Positions 15,169 through 22,883 of a DNA stretch of 64,000 nucleotides are shown piece after piece. The stretch lies in contig JAETQY010000009.1 in assembly GCA_021770445.1 (NCBI GenBank), forward strand, positions 19,677 to 83,676. The letters are read 5' to 3'. Both the position numbers and the translations under genes were made by a program. Source of the stretch: Bacillota bacterium (GTDB lineage: Bacteria > Bacillota > Clostridia > Oscillospirales > Oscillospiraceae). Below the pieces are notes generated by a model. The model saw only the letters and a program-made list of their open reading frames with translations, was not told where the DNA came from and did no database searches. Numbering within the stretch: the first letter of the stretch is position 1; each line of letters opens with the position of its first letter.

Positions 15169-16083
15169 TCACTGGCCCTGCTCGGGCGCGGCCCCCGGCT
15201 GGGGCTGTCCTTCCTCACCAGCGTTGGGCCCGGGGGCAAGGCTTTCAATGATCTGCATGAGCGAATCGGTCACGGCTTTGTAGACGGAGGATGTCATACC
15301 GTTGGTACTCTTCAGCCCATACTCCCCGATCAGCTTCAGGATAACCTCGTTCCCCTCTTTCTGGCCGAAGTGGTCATGGGCCAGCTTGAAGAGGGCCTGG
15401 CGCTGGGCCTGGGAGATAACCGGGTCCTCGGGGGGATCATCCCCATCGTCGCCCTCGCCCACGATGGTGTAGTCAGCGGGGATTGCCCCAGCGGCCACCA
15501 TCTCATCCTCTGAGTAGGTCCCCTGGAAGTCGCGGGGGAAAGCCTCCCGGCAACACTGGCTCACGGCGACCTTGTTAATCATCGTGGCAGGCTTGGACTT
15601 CCAGTTCGCCATGTTCTTGTCGTACTCAGACAGGGCCACTTCCTTGTAGGCGGTCCGTTCCGCCTGGCCCCTGAGATAGGTGATCCGGCACCAGCCGCCC
15701 AGCAGCTTCTCGCCGGGGTAGGGGCAACAACCCTCTTTCTTGATGATCTCATCGCCGCGCATGACCAGGATGCCGTCCTCCTTATGGAGGAAATCCGGGT
15801 GCTCCACGGCCCGCCGGAGATAGGTCCCCTTGCCGACCACGATCTGCGCCGGGTCATCCTTGCTGTACTTAATCAGGTAGACCTCGCCGTTGACCAGCGG
15901 GTTCATGCCCTGGCTCTTGCAGGTGTTCATAAAGAGAACGATTTCCTGATCGCTGACAAGCTCACTCTTGCCCCGGACCAGGTATCTCTTCACGAACGGA
16001 AGGTCAAGGGCCACTTGGGTTCCCGCAACCTCATAGACAACGGACAGCGCGTTGCTTTCCGCTCTGCTCATAGCTGTACTCAT
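15169..16083 (-). CDS. recT: RecT/Bet single-strand annealing protein
   Basis: The 304-residue protein has the Bet/RecT core: SDQEIVLFMNTCKSQGMNPL, NGEVYLIKYSKDDPAQIVVGKGTYLRRA, TAYKEVALSEYDKN, and KVAVSQCCREAFPRDF. The C-terminus is a Pro/Gly-rich tail. It anneals complementary strands exposed by a 5'-3' exonuclease, here probably the RecB-like nuclease two genes upstream. It starts 4 nt after the coiled-coil gene. Confidence 0.9.
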   Translation of the reverse strand: MSTAMSRAESNALSVVYEVAGTQVALDLPFVKRYLVRGKSELVSDQEIVLFMNTCKSQGMNPLVNGEVYLIKYSKDDPAQIVVGKGTYLRRAVEHPDFLHKEDGILVMRGDEIIKKEGCCPYPGEKLLGGWCRITYLRGQAERTAYKEVALSEYDKNMANWKSKPATMINKVAVSQCCREAFPRDFQGTYSEDEMVAAGAIPADYTIVGEGDDGDDPPEDPVISQAQRQALFKLAHDHFGQKEGNEVILKLIGEYGLKSTNGMTSSVYKAVTDSLMQIIESLAPGPNAGEEGQPQPGAAPEQGQ

Positions 16084-16086
16084 AAT

Positions 16087-16797
16087 TTATTTCCCCCTAA
16101 AACTCATTTTCGCTTTTTCAGTGAACTCGACCCCGGGGATTTTGATGCCGCCCTTGGTGGCCCGGATCAGCCGCATGATGGCAGCCTCATCCACCGGCCG
16201 GATGACAGCGCCGGCAATCTCAATGGGCACCTTGTCGGGGTCGATCTTGGTAATGGCCCAATCCTTGCTCACGGAGACCCCGGACACCTTCTGAGGGGGC
16301 GGGGCATACACGCCAGTTTTGACGACGTTTTCAGCCACCTCGGCTTCGGCCAGGGCGTTCATGGCCTCATCCTCGCGCCCCTGCTCGGCCAGAGCCAGGG
16401 CCTCCGCCTCCTTGCGGCGCTGTTCCTCCAGGGCCGCCCGCCGGGCCGCTTCCTCAGCCTCCCGCCGCTTCCGGTCCTCTTCCAGCCGATAGGTGCCCAT
16501 CTTGTTCTTCAGCTCCTTCTCAGCCGCCTGGAGGGGGGAGAGCATCATCTTCTCGCGGGCGCAGATTTCCTTGTGGGCGTCGCTGGCCCGCTTCTTCATG
16601 GGGGCGAAGAACTCCGCCACCTTCTTGGCCTGGGTCTTGATGGCCGTCCCGAGCTCCGCCGCCATCTGGTAGGCGTCCTCAGAGTCAACGATCATGCCCT
16701 CAACCTGGATCGTGACGCCGGATACCTCCTCGCGGATTGCCAGCTCGTTCTCGCCGGTGGGCTTCCCAACCTGGGCAACAACAGTCTCTTTTGCCAT
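16087..16797 (-). CDS. Coiled-coil phage protein, recombination-module associated
   Basis: Residues 50-150 of this 236-residue protein are a long charged helix with KRKREAEEAARRAALEEQ-type heptads. The C-terminal domain (about 165-236) includes SKDWAITKIDPDKVPIEI. Proteins of this shape lie between exonuclease and RecT in many Firmicute phages; their function is not established. ATG 16797 follows a GGAGG-type site. Confidence 0.65.
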   Translation of the reverse strand: MAKETVVAQVGKPTGENELAIREEVSGVTIQVEGMIVDSEDAYQMAAELGTAIKTQAKKVAEFFAPMKKRASDAHKEICAREKMMLSPLQAAEKELKNKMGTYRLEEDRKRREAEEAARRAALEEQRRKEAEALALAEQGREDEAMNALAEAEVAENVVKTGVYAPPPQKVSGVSVSKDWAITKIDPDKVPIEIAGAVIRPVDEAAIMRLIRATKGGIKIPGVEFTEKAKMSFRGK

Positions 16798-16804
16798 AGC
16801 TTGA

Positions 16805-17422
16805 TTACCTCCTGCTAATTTTTTGTTTATACCTCAGCACAGTCAGCAGGGAACTGAACACTTGCCAGCTTTCCGCCCCTCCATCGTGTGTCTGGAAGTC
16901 AAAGGTGCCGTCCCTCTTCAGGTGGAGCGATGCCGCCTTCTCGGGCTCTGCGCCCAAACTGCCGAGGGCCTGGGAATACGCTTTGAGCTGGACCTTCACC
17001 AGCATTTCCTCGATCCGCTGGGTGGTCTTGTAGTCGATGACATACAGCCGTCCGCCGATGACGCAGATCAGGTCCGCCGTCCCCGCATATCCCATGAACT
17101 TGTGATACAGCCGGTACTCAGCGGCGATGACCTGGGGGTTATACTCGGAAAACCATCTCAGGAAGGCCGTAAAGTAGCCAGCGTGTTCCGGCTCGATGTC
17201 CTCAATGCCGAAGGACAGGTAGTTTTCAATGGCGTTATGCACCGCCGTTCCCTTCCCTGCGGCCCGCCGGAGCACTTTGGCGTCCACATCGCGGTAAGTC
17301 TCATCTGACAGGGGCTTCATCACCTGGGTTACGCTTGGAATGATGATCCCGTTCAGTCGGTAGATGTGCTTCGCATCATCAAACGTCAGCTCTTTGGATG
17401 TGTCAGGAAGAACTACGTCCAT
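16805..17422 (-). CDS. PD-(D/E)XK exonuclease, RecB/Cas4-like
   Basis: The 205-residue protein has the RecB-family nuclease motifs: His62 in KGTAVHNAIE, Glu102 in AAEYRLY, Asp117 in GTADLI, Asp130 and Lys132 in YVIDYKTT, and Gln/Tyr in VQLKAYSQAL. It likely resects DNA ends to feed RecT. The second gene of the exo/coiled-coil/RecT trio follows 8 nt downstream. No Cys cluster of true Cas4 or AddB is seen. Confidence 0.85.
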   Translation of the reverse strand: MDVVLPDTSKELTFDDAKHIYRLNGIIIPSVTQVMKPLSDETYRDVDAKVLRRAAGKGTAVHNAIENYLSFGIEDIEPEHAGYFTAFLRWFSEYNPQVIAAEYRLYHKFMGYAGTADLICVIGGRLYVIDYKTTQRIEEMLVKVQLKAYSQALGSLGAEPEKAASLHLKRDGTFDFQTHDGGAESWQVFSSLLTVLRYKQKISRR

Positions 17423-17652
17423 TGGTCATCCACCTCCGCAACTCCCTTGCTGGCCCCGCACCTGTTCAACAGAATGTCCATGGCCGCGTCACTGGCGCAG
17501 TCCTCCAGGTGGTAGTAAACCCCGTCGATCTCCAGGTACTCATCCCCGGCGACAATGGGTTCCCCACAATGCTGGCAGGTGTAGACCGTCGGAGGATCGG
17601 GAGCGTTCGGGCAGCTCGGATGGCAAGGGGATTGGCGACAGATCATGCACAT
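17413..17652 (-). CDS. Small zinc-finger protein, 79 aa
   Basis: ATG 17652 follows GGGAGG. Cys pairs occur in MCMICRQSPCHPSC at the N-terminus and in YTCQHCGEPI (about 26-35), and HLEDC completes a LIM-like knuckle. Function unknown. It overlaps the exonuclease start by 10 nt. Confidence 0.6.
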   Translation of the reverse strand: MCMICRQSPCHPSCPNAPDPPTVYTCQHCGEPIVAGDEYLEIDGVYYHLEDCASDAAMDILLNRCGASKGVAEVDDQWT

Positions 17653-17882
17653 ACAGAACACCTCCCGTTGATGGCGGCCCTGATACAGGCTTCCACGATC
17701 TCATCCTCCAGGAGACAGCCGAAGTAATCCGCCGGCAGTCCCTTGACCTCGATTTTCTGAGCGGTCAGTTTCTCAGCCGCCTCGATCATGTCATCGGGGG
17801 GCCGGATGCCCAGCCGCTTCTCAGCCCGCTCGACGGCGGCGGACCGCGTTCCCGGATCGGACCGGGTTAATGCTTTCGTCAT
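17643..17882 (-). CDS. Hypothetical protein, 79 aa
   Basis: The protein begins MTKALTRSDPGTRSAAVERAEKRLG; its C-terminal half (IVEACIRAAINGRCSVCA) is helical. Its start lies 62 nt inside the upstream gene in another frame; both frames look coding. Function unknown. Confidence 0.5.
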   Translation of the reverse strand: MTKALTRSDPGTRSAAVERAEKRLGIRPPDDMIEAAEKLTAQKIEVKGLPADYFGCLLEDEIVEACIRAAINGRCSVCA

Positions 17883-18036
17883 AGGTTACAACCCCTTCTT
17901 CAGTCACAACGGGCAGGGGAGATACGAAAATGCCGATGTCAAGTTTTGTGCGTTCCAGAGCCCGGTCCAGTTCCTCTTCAGTCGTGATCCCGTACTCATC
18001 CTTCAGCCACTTCATGGCCCGCTCGGTTTTCGTCAT
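17821..18036 (-). CDS. Hypothetical protein, 71 aa
   Basis: The protein begins MTKTERAMKWLKDEYGITTEEELD and overlaps the HTH gene stop by 4 nt. The end is basic (RSGNAVRRRRAG), in the overlap with the next gene. Function unknown. Confidence 0.5.
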   Translation of the reverse strand: MTKTERAMKWLKDEYGITTEEELDRALERTKLDIGIFVSPLPVVTEEGVVTYDESINPVRSGNAVRRRRAG

Positions 18037-18536
18037 CGCCTCACACCGTCCCTCAGTTGCTTCTCACATAGAAGCTGGAGTTCCGCGACTGATTTTGCCA
18101 GTCGGCCGAGATAGTCAACGATGTCACGCATCTGCGGGGCTTCGCTGCTGTCAATCACGCCATCAGCCGCGATGTCAATGAGCTGTTGTTTGATCTGCTC
18201 GATCTTCCCTGTGGACAGGCCGCTGAGAATATTCAAAGTGACCCGCTCAATCGGGGATACCTCCGTGGCAAGGGTGAGGTCGCGGCCCAGGGGACATTCA
18301 TTCTTGCAGTAGTTGGCCTTCAGCTCCGGGCACCCGTACAGGTCCGCCATCAAAGCCACCAGGTCAACGGGAACAAATTTGGTGATCCCCAGCTCATGCT
18401 TCGCAAGCGAAGATTCAGAGATACCCAGGGCTTCAGCGGCTCCAGCCCGACTATTCAGCCGGTCATTGTGTATGGCCGCCTCTTTCCTGCAACGAAAGTA
18501 CATGGTCTCTACCCCGTTTTTACCGGCACCGTCCAT
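18033..18536 (-). CDS. Phage HTH regulator with Cys cluster, 167 aa
   Basis: ATG 18536 follows AGGAGG (8-nt spacing). An XRE-type HTH occupies residues 15-70 (NSRAGAAEALGISESSLAKHE), followed by CPELKANYCKNECPLG, a Cys knot seen in a common Firmicute phage regulator family. The C-terminal half is helical. It is the first full gene of the leftward lytic operon after the Cro-like gene, so it may be a second early regulator. Confidence 0.7.
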   Translation of the reverse strand: MDGAGKNGVETMYFRCRKEAAIHNDRLNSRAGAAEALGISESSLAKHELGITKFVPVDLVALMADLYGCPELKANYCKNECPLGRDLTLATEVSPIERVTLNILSGLSTGKIEQIKQQLIDIAADGVIDSSEAPQMRDIVDYLGRLAKSVAELQLLCEKQLRDGVRR

Positions 18537-18547
18537 TTCGCTCACCT

Positions 18548-18646
18548 CCTGCTTTTGGTAAAATCAGAGCATCAGGTACAGGGCGCCTCCACGCCGGGAG
18601 AATTTCCAGACGGTAATTCGTCCGTCCGGAAATTGCTTTTCGGTAA
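18548..18646. promoter_or_regulatory. Cluster of operator-like sites
   Basis: TTGCTTTTCGGTAA (18633-18646) and TTTCCAGACGGTAA (18603-18616) fit the motif. A degenerate copy lies on the minus strand at 18619-18632, and CCTGCTTTTGGTAA is at 18548-18561. The cluster covers the 3' end of the Cro-like gene and the spacer before the next HTH gene. No strong promoter was found inside it. Confidence 0.45.
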
Positions 18647-18850
18647 CTGTCCGTCAAAAAAAATAGTGTTCACCTGGTCCTGGTCCAGTTCCAGCACCTT
18701 GGCAACCGCCTTGATCTGCTCAGGAGAGAATCCAGACTCCCCCCGCTCCTTTTTGGAGTAGGCCACCGTTGAAATACCCAGGCTGCTTGCCATGTGCTCC
18801 TGGGTGAACTTCTTCCGGGTCCGAGCCACCTTCAGCTCAATCGCGTTCAA
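18572..18850 (-). CDS. Cro-like XRE regulator
   Basis: The 92-residue protein starts at TTG 18850 with GGAGG 8 nt upstream; ATG 18865 has no RBS and is very close to the expected transcription start. The HTH is at about 10-60 (FTQEHMASSLGISTVAYSKKERGE), and FFDGQL near the end is typical of small phage Cro/antirepressor-type proteins. It is divergent from the CI-like gene and first in the lytic transcript, so a Cro role is likely. Confidence 0.75.
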   Translation of the reverse strand: MNAIELKVARTRKKFTQEHMASSLGISTVAYSKKERGESGFSPEQIKAVAKVLELDQDQVNTIFFDGQLPKSNFRTDELPSGNSPGVEAPCT

Positions 18851-18881
18851 CTTCCTCACCTCCATTTCTGTTGTGCTGCTT

Positions 18882-18910
18882 ATTATAGATTACCAAACGG
18901 AAATTGTCAA
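18882..18910 (-). promoter_or_regulatory. Leftward lytic promoter with operator in the spacer
   Basis: Minus-strand -35 TTGACA (18905-18910) and -10 TATAAT (18882-18887) at 17 bp are a consensus sigma-A promoter. The spacer contains TTTCCGTTTGGTAA (18890-18903), one base from the palindrome in the promoter at 26.3 kb. A bound repressor would occlude RNA polymerase. Confidence 0.85.
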
Positions 18911-18919
18911 TACCTATCG

Positions 18920-18948
18920 TTATATTTTTGGTAAGAATAGTTTATAAA
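18920..18948 (+). promoter_or_regulatory. Rightward repressor promoter with weak operator
   Basis: TTATAT (18920-18925) and TATAAA (18943-18948) at 17 bp form a weak promoter. TATATTTTTGGTAA (18921-18934) overlaps the -35 and is a degenerate operator copy, consistent with autoregulation of the CI-like gene. Confidence 0.45.
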
Positions 18949-18997
18949 GTGTAAAGGACGTGATAAAATGAGCAATCATTGGTTTGGGGAGGCACTT

Positions 18998-19390
18998 ATG
19001 AACATTTTTTCTGAGAGATTGAAGGGGATTTTAGACTCGCGTGGGATCAGCCAGGTGTGGATCGCGGAGAAGGCAAATGCCACCGCCGCGACTATCTCCA
19101 GGTACATGACTACTGAGCGGGTTCCCCGGGGGGATATTGTGGCGAGTATCGCAAAGGCCCTGGATGTGTCAGCAGACTACCTCCTGGGGCTGACGGATAT
19201 TCAGGAGTCGATCTCCAATGGCAAGAGCCAGGAATACAGCCCGGAAGTGCGGCTGCTCTGTACTTGTTTCCTGAAGGCCAGCCCGTCCGATCAGCGGGTG
19301 ATCTGGACCCTTCTGGACAAATACATGACGCCGGAAGAAAAGGGCTTCTTGCAAAAGCTGTTAGAGTACAGCGAAGCCAATGCCGGGTGA
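18998..19390 (+). CDS. CI-like XRE repressor
   Basis: The 130-residue protein starts at ATG 18998 behind GGGGAGG. The HTH is at about 5-60 (MNIFSERLKGILDSRGISQ, ATISRYMTTE, ALDVSADYLLGLTD). The C-terminal domain (SPSDQRVIWTLLDKYMTP) is helical and lacks a LexA-type Ser/Lys peptidase, so induction probably does not use RecA-stimulated self-cleavage. It heads the rightward lysogeny operon with the next two genes. Confidence 0.8.
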   Translation: MNIFSERLKGILDSRGISQVWIAEKANATAATISRYMTTERVPRGDIVASIAKALDVSADYLLGLTDIQESISNGKSQEYSPEVRLLCTCFLKASPSDQRVIWTLLDKYMTPEEKGFLQKLLEYSEANAG

Positions 19391-19421
19391 TCCCTTTTCC
19401 AGGCGGGAAGGATGACAAGAA

Positions 19422-20141
19422 ATGAAGGCACTTACCGGGAACGAGCACTTTTACTTCGATGATATGCCCACGCCTCACCTGTTGCTGGATTTTTGGGCCT
19501 GGAGTTCATCGGACCTTCTGAAGGGGACCCTGCGGGGATCGTTGGCTGAGTTCATCGTTGCCACAGCCATCGGGGAGGATGTCAGCCAAATGCACGAAGA
19601 TCGGTTCCCCTACGATTTGAAGATGCCCCGGGACGGGGGAGACTGTAAAATTGAAGTCAAGTCCTCATCCTACATCAACGCTGGAGCGAGGGAGGGGCTA
19701 TCGGCCATCAGCTTCGACATCGCCCCCAGCCGCCGGGATGAGCTGGGCAAAAAAATCCTCAGCGAGGAAGAGGCCCGCCGGGCGTCGGATGTTTATGTGT
19801 TCTGCCTGTTCACCTGTAAGGATCGGGCGGCGGCCAACCCGCTGATCCTGGATGACTGGAGCTTCATCGTGATCCCGACGCCAACGCTGGATTGGTCGTG
19901 TGGCAGGCAGAAAACAATCTCGCTCCGCGCCCTGTTGAAGCTCAGGGTCGCCAACGTCGATTATGGGAACCTGGGACCGGCCATTGAGGCCGCTTTTGAT
20001 GCCTCAAAAGGTATTCGTGATTATATACAGAATTTACCCCACCCCCCCCGATTTTTGGTGTATTTTGACTATTGCGTTTTTGGGCCGCTCTGGAGGGGCG
20101 GCCCTCTCTTTGGTTTGGTCTATGGTACTGGTTATGGTTAG
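19422..20141 (+). CDS. Possible PD-(D/E)XK-fold protein of the lysogeny module
   Basis: The frame reads 239 codons from ATG 19422 (AGGCGGGAAGGATGACAAGAA upstream). An N-terminal helix LAEFIVATAIG precedes GGDCKIEVKSSSY, with Asp-x(n)-Glu-x-Lys as in restriction-endonuclease folds, then beta strands (YVFCLFTC, DDWSFIVIPT). The last 35 codons cross a C8 tract (20042-20049), a terminator-like hairpin and repeats, so they are probably not the original C-terminus. A 1-nt change in the C-run would end the protein near 20,070. It could be an anti-phage nuclease in a prophage that expresses it during lysogeny; that is an inference. Confidence 0.6.
   Translation: MKALTGNEHFYFDDMPTPHLLLDFWAWSSSDLLKGTLRGSLAEFIVATAIGEDVSQMHEDRFPYDLKMPRDGGDCKIEVKSSSYINAGAREGLSAISFDIAPSRRDELGKKILSEEEARRASDVYVFCLFTCKDRAAANPLILDDWSFIVIPTPTLDWSCGRQKTISLRALLKLRVANVDYGNLGPAIEAAFDASKGIRDYIQNLPHPPRFLVYFDYCVFGPLWRGGPLFGLVYGTGYG
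20082..20104 (+). terminator. Hairpin after the PD-(D/E)XK-like gene
   Basis: GGGCCGC (20082-20088) pairs with GCGGCCC (20098-20104), followed by TCTCTTTGGTTT. This could end the repressor transcript before the integrase. Confidence 0.5.
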
Positions 20142-20170
20142 GTTATGGTACTGGTGCTGGTTATGGTAAG
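20121..20170 (+). repeat. Short imperfect tandem repeats (TTATGGTACTGG units)
   Basis: Units of TATGGTACTGG, TTATGGTTAGG, TTATGGTACTGG and TTATGGTAAG follow each other upstream of the integrase. Such arrays may bind a regulator or arise by slippage. Confidence 0.55.
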
Positions 20171-20186
20171 TGCGGGATTTTCCGTA

Positions 20187-20218
20187 GGACTGTCCATAGG
20201 ACAATCCGCGGACAGTCC
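20187..20218 (+). promoter_or_regulatory. Triple GGACNNTCC palindromes before the integrase
   Basis: GGACTGTCC (20187), GGACAATCC (20199) and GGACAGTCC (20210) are spaced 12 and 11 bp apart, immediately upstream of the integrase RBS. The outer two also form a perfect inverted repeat. A dimeric regulator site or an RNA hairpin masking the RBS are both possible. Confidence 0.5.
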
Positions 20219-20233
20219 AATGGAGGTTTTGAT

Positions 20234-22024
20234 ATGCCGAAGAAAAAGAGCACGACAGAGGCGTTTATGAGTCCAGATGCGCGACGGGTCCGCGTTCCTG
20301 AAGCCATCGTTAAGAAGAAGGCAGCAATATATGTCCGGGTCTCAACGCGGTATCAGGTAGACAAGGACAGTCTCCCCTTCCAGAAAGAGGAGCTGGTCAA
20401 CTACATCAAGTACGCCCTAAACATAGAGGACTATGTGATCTTCGAGGATGCGGGATACTCCGCAAAGAACACCTCCAGGCCGAAGTTCCAGGAGATGATG
20501 ACCCGGATACGGAACAATGAGTTTACCCACCTGGTCGTTTACAAGATCGACCGGATCAGCCGAAACCTCCTGGACTTCGCGCAGATGTATGAGGAACTTC
20601 AAAAGCACCGTTGCTCTTTCGTGTCGAAGGTGGAGCAGTTTGACACGTCCACCGCGATGGGCGAGGCCATGACCCGGATCGTGCTGGTGTTTGCGGAGCT
20701 GGAGCGGAAGATGACCGGGGAGCGTGTGACTGCTATCATGTTCTCCAGGGCGGAGAAGGGCCTATGGAACGGAGCTCCTATCCCTATCGGGTACACCTGG
20801 AGCGAGGAGAAGAAATACCCCGTGGTGGACCCTGAAGAGGCTAAAATCGTGCGTTATATCTTCGACAGGTATATGTCCCTGGAGAGTGCGCTGAAGGTCT
20901 CCAATGACCTCTCAGTGAACAGCGTCAGAACGAAGCGCGGTGGGGAGTGGACCAGCAAGACCGTCCGCGATGTGATCCGCAACCCCTTCTACAAGGGGAC
21001 CTACCGCTATAACCACAAAACGCAGACCGGGACGGAGAAGCCTCTGTCTGAACAAATCATCATCGAATGTAACCATGAGCCGATCATCAGCGAGGAAGTG
21101 TGGGCGAGGGCCAACGAGATTATGGACACCAATGCGGAGCGGTCCGTGGCCCACCTCCGTGGAAACATCCGGTACACGCATATCTTCGCCCGGATGATGA
21201 AGTGCTGGTATTGCGGGATGACAATGGGTGCCGGCCTGGATCGTCCCCGGTCGGATGGATACCGACCCTCAAAATACTATTGCACCTCGCACAACCGGAA
21301 GCAGGGATGCCCAAACCGGCAAATCTCCGACATCACCCTGGGGCCGTTCGTTCTCAATTATCTGGCGAACATGGTCCAGGCGGGGAAGGCCACCACGAAA
21401 AAGACGCGGCTCAGTAGTCTGGAGAAAACCCTGCTCCGGGGGAAATGCTTTGCCGACGTGGACCACATCGAGGAAGAGGGTCTGCGGGCCGCCTACAATG
21501 CGTTTGTGTATGGGGTGGCGCGGGCTGACTTCGATCCATCCGGGGAGGCTCCTGCGGCGGAAGGAAATGCCGAACTGGAGCTCTTAACCTCTGAGCGGGA
21601 TAAATACGTCCGCGCCCTGGATCGGCTCCAGTCTCTTTACCTGTTTTCTGACGAAGGAATTTCGGAGAAGGACTACATTCTCAGGCAAGGCGAATTGGAG
21701 GATAAGCTGGAGACCGTCAACCGGCGGATCGCGGACATCCGTGGTGAGCAGCCGGAGGACGCCAGCGACCTGTTGCAGAAGGCCACCCGGTTCTATATCC
21801 AGAATGAGCTTGTCAAAAAGCGGGCTCTTGATTTCAGGAAGGCCGTGGACGTGTTCGACAAGGAGGGGCTGAGGGACTTCTTTGGATCGCTGATCGACAC
21901 TATGACAGTGAAGGACAGCAGGGTGAAGGCCATCCGCTTCAGGAATGGGCTGACCAATGTTTTTGTCTACAAGGACGAAATGGGCCAGGAAGAGCCTGAG
22001 AGTAGCCTGGACGCGCCAGAATAA
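20234..22024 (+). CDS. int: Large serine recombinase (phage integrase)
   Basis: The 596-residue protein starts at ATG 20234 behind GGAGG; an upstream in-frame extension crosses repeats and has no RBS. The catalytic domain has Ser37 in YVRVST and the DRISR motif (106-110). The recombinase domain includes PIPIGYTW and RNPFYKGTYRYN, and the zinc ribbon uses C324, C327, C350 and C359. A C-terminal coiled coil (about 450-560) is typical of phiC31/A118-like integrases. It carries out attP x attB recombination, here probably in miaB. Excision would need a recombination directionality factor, not identified. Confidence 0.95.
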   Translation: MPKKKSTTEAFMSPDARRVRVPEAIVKKKAAIYVRVSTRYQVDKDSLPFQKEELVNYIKYALNIEDYVIFEDAGYSAKNTSRPKFQEMMTRIRNNEFTHLVVYKIDRISRNLLDFAQMYEELQKHRCSFVSKVEQFDTSTAMGEAMTRIVLVFAELERKMTGERVTAIMFSRAEKGLWNGAPIPIGYTWSEEKKYPVVDPEEAKIVRYIFDRYMSLESALKVSNDLSVNSVRTKRGGEWTSKTVRDVIRNPFYKGTYRYNHKTQTGTEKPLSEQIIIECNHEPIISEEVWARANEIMDTNAERSVAHLRGNIRYTHIFARMMKCWYCGMTMGAGLDRPRSDGYRPSKYYCTSHNRKQGCPNRQISDITLGPFVLNYLANMVQAGKATTKKTRLSSLEKTLLRGKCFADVDHIEEEGLRAAYNAFVYGVARADFDPSGEAPAAEGNAELELLTSERDKYVRALDRLQSLYLFSDEGISEKDYILRQGELEDKLETVNRRIADIRGEQPEDASDLLQKATRFYIQNELVKKRALDFRKAVDVFDKEGLRDFFGSLIDTMTVKDSRVKAIRFRNGLTNVFVYKDEMGQEEPESSLDAPE

Positions 22025-22025
22025 A

Positions 22026-22058
22026 AGCCGGGGGGATATTTCCCCTCGGCTCTTTTTT
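22026..22058. terminator. Bidirectional terminator between integrase and accessory operon
   Basis: AGCCG-G-GGGGA pairs with TCCCC-T-CGGCT, followed by CTTTTTT on the plus strand and TTTTATT on the minus strand. It can end both the integrase transcript and the leftward operon that finishes at 22,075. Confidence 0.85.
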
Positions 22059-22074
22059 GCGTTCTCAGGGCCTC

Positions 22075-22434
22075 CTACTGGCCCATGAACTCGATGATCC
22101 GGTCCAGGTGTTTCAGGTCCGCCTTCAGCTTTCTCAGCGGTCCGCTTTCCTCGATGGGGTGGGCCTTCTCGCTTTCGGTCATGTCGTAGTTAATATCCGC
22201 GCAGAAGGTGATGACATCGGGGAGGCCGTCCAGTGGCTCCATGGGATCAACACCCTGGGCGTCAAACCGGATCAGGTCGTGGCCGATGACATCCAGCTTC
22301 AGCGGGTAGTCGCTTTTTGTGTGGTAGCCCAGGATCATCCGGGCTTCAGGCACCGTCACCCTGATGCCGGGATACTCCGCCTCAAATAGGGCTACCAGCA
22401 TTTTCGGGGTGACATCAATGAGATACCTTGCCAT
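22075..22434 (-). CDS. Hypothetical protein, 119 aa (last gene of accessory operon)
   Basis: The protein begins MARYLIDVTPKMLVALFEAEYPGI and includes a beta-rich middle (LKLDVIGHDLIRFDA) and a C-terminal helix DLKHLDRIIEFM. It overlaps the upstream gene by 20 nt. No family is recognised. Confidence 0.6.
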   Translation of the reverse strand: MARYLIDVTPKMLVALFEAEYPGIRVTVPEARMILGYHTKSDYPLKLDVIGHDLIRFDAQGVDPMEPLDGLPDVITFCADINYDMTESEKAHPIEESGPLRKLKADLKHLDRIIEFMGQ

Positions 22435-22600
22435 GCTTTTTCTTCTCCTTCCTACGATATGGGCAGCCAGGGACCATGTAATGCTCTGTTGGTGTCCAGT
22501 CCTTCAGGACGATTTCCCCGGTCTGATCGCACCAGCTATCACCTTCGCCTATGTACTGGCAGCAGGGGCACACATCGGGGTTGCAGTAGACTTCAGACAT
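22415..22600 (-). CDS. Small Cys-rich protein, 61 aa
   Basis: ATG 22600 follows AGGGGGGGG. CPCCQYIGEGDSWC and a later PGCPYRRKEKKK suggest a compact zinc site with a basic tail. Function unknown. Confidence 0.6.
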   Translation of the reverse strand: MSEVYCNPDVCPCCQYIGEGDSWCDQTGEIVLKDWTPTEHYMVPGCPYRRKEKKKHGKVSH

Positions 22601-22614
22601 ATTCTTCCCCCCCC

Positions 22615-22869
22615 TCACACCAGATACCGGCACATGAAGGAGCCGAAGCTGTCAAAGTCGGACCAGTCTGCGGTTTCCTCTTCATCTGCGGCCACGGCTT
22701 CCCACAATTCTCTCAGGTCGCTGTCATAGCTTGCGGTATCCACATCCAGGTTTTGATGAAGGCAGTATGCCGTCCACAACATCCTGAATCGGTCCCGGCA
22801 GATGTCCTCATCGAAGCTGCTTTCCTCAGCAAAGGAAGCCATGAACTTGAACTCAGCATTTCTATCCAT
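22615..22869 (-). CDS. Small acidic protein, 84 aa
   Basis: ATG 22869 follows GGAGG. The protein is strongly acidic (DEDICRDRF, DVDTASYDSDLREL, AADEEETADWSDFDSF). Highly acidic small phage proteins sometimes act as DNA mimics or anti-defence proteins; this is only a possibility here. Confidence 0.6.
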   Translation of the reverse strand: MDRNAEFKFMASFAEESSFDEDICRDRFRMLWTAYCLHQNLDVDTASYDSDLRELWEAVAADEEETADWSDFDSFGSFMCRYLV

Positions 22870-22883
22870 ATTCTTCACCTCCA

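Noticed and set aside
18998-19390. LexA-like self-cleaving CI repressor
   Set aside because: No Ala-Gly cleavage site or Ser/Lys dyad in the 130 residues.
20121-20170. CRISPR-like array
   Set aside because: Units are 11-12 bp without spacers; no cas genes in the window. The RecB-like nuclease at 16.8 kb lacks Cas4 cysteines.
20072-20233. N-terminal extension of the serine integrase
   Set aside because: The extension reads through a hairpin and tandem repeats into low-complexity Trp/Gly/Tyr codons; ATG 20234 has GGAGG.
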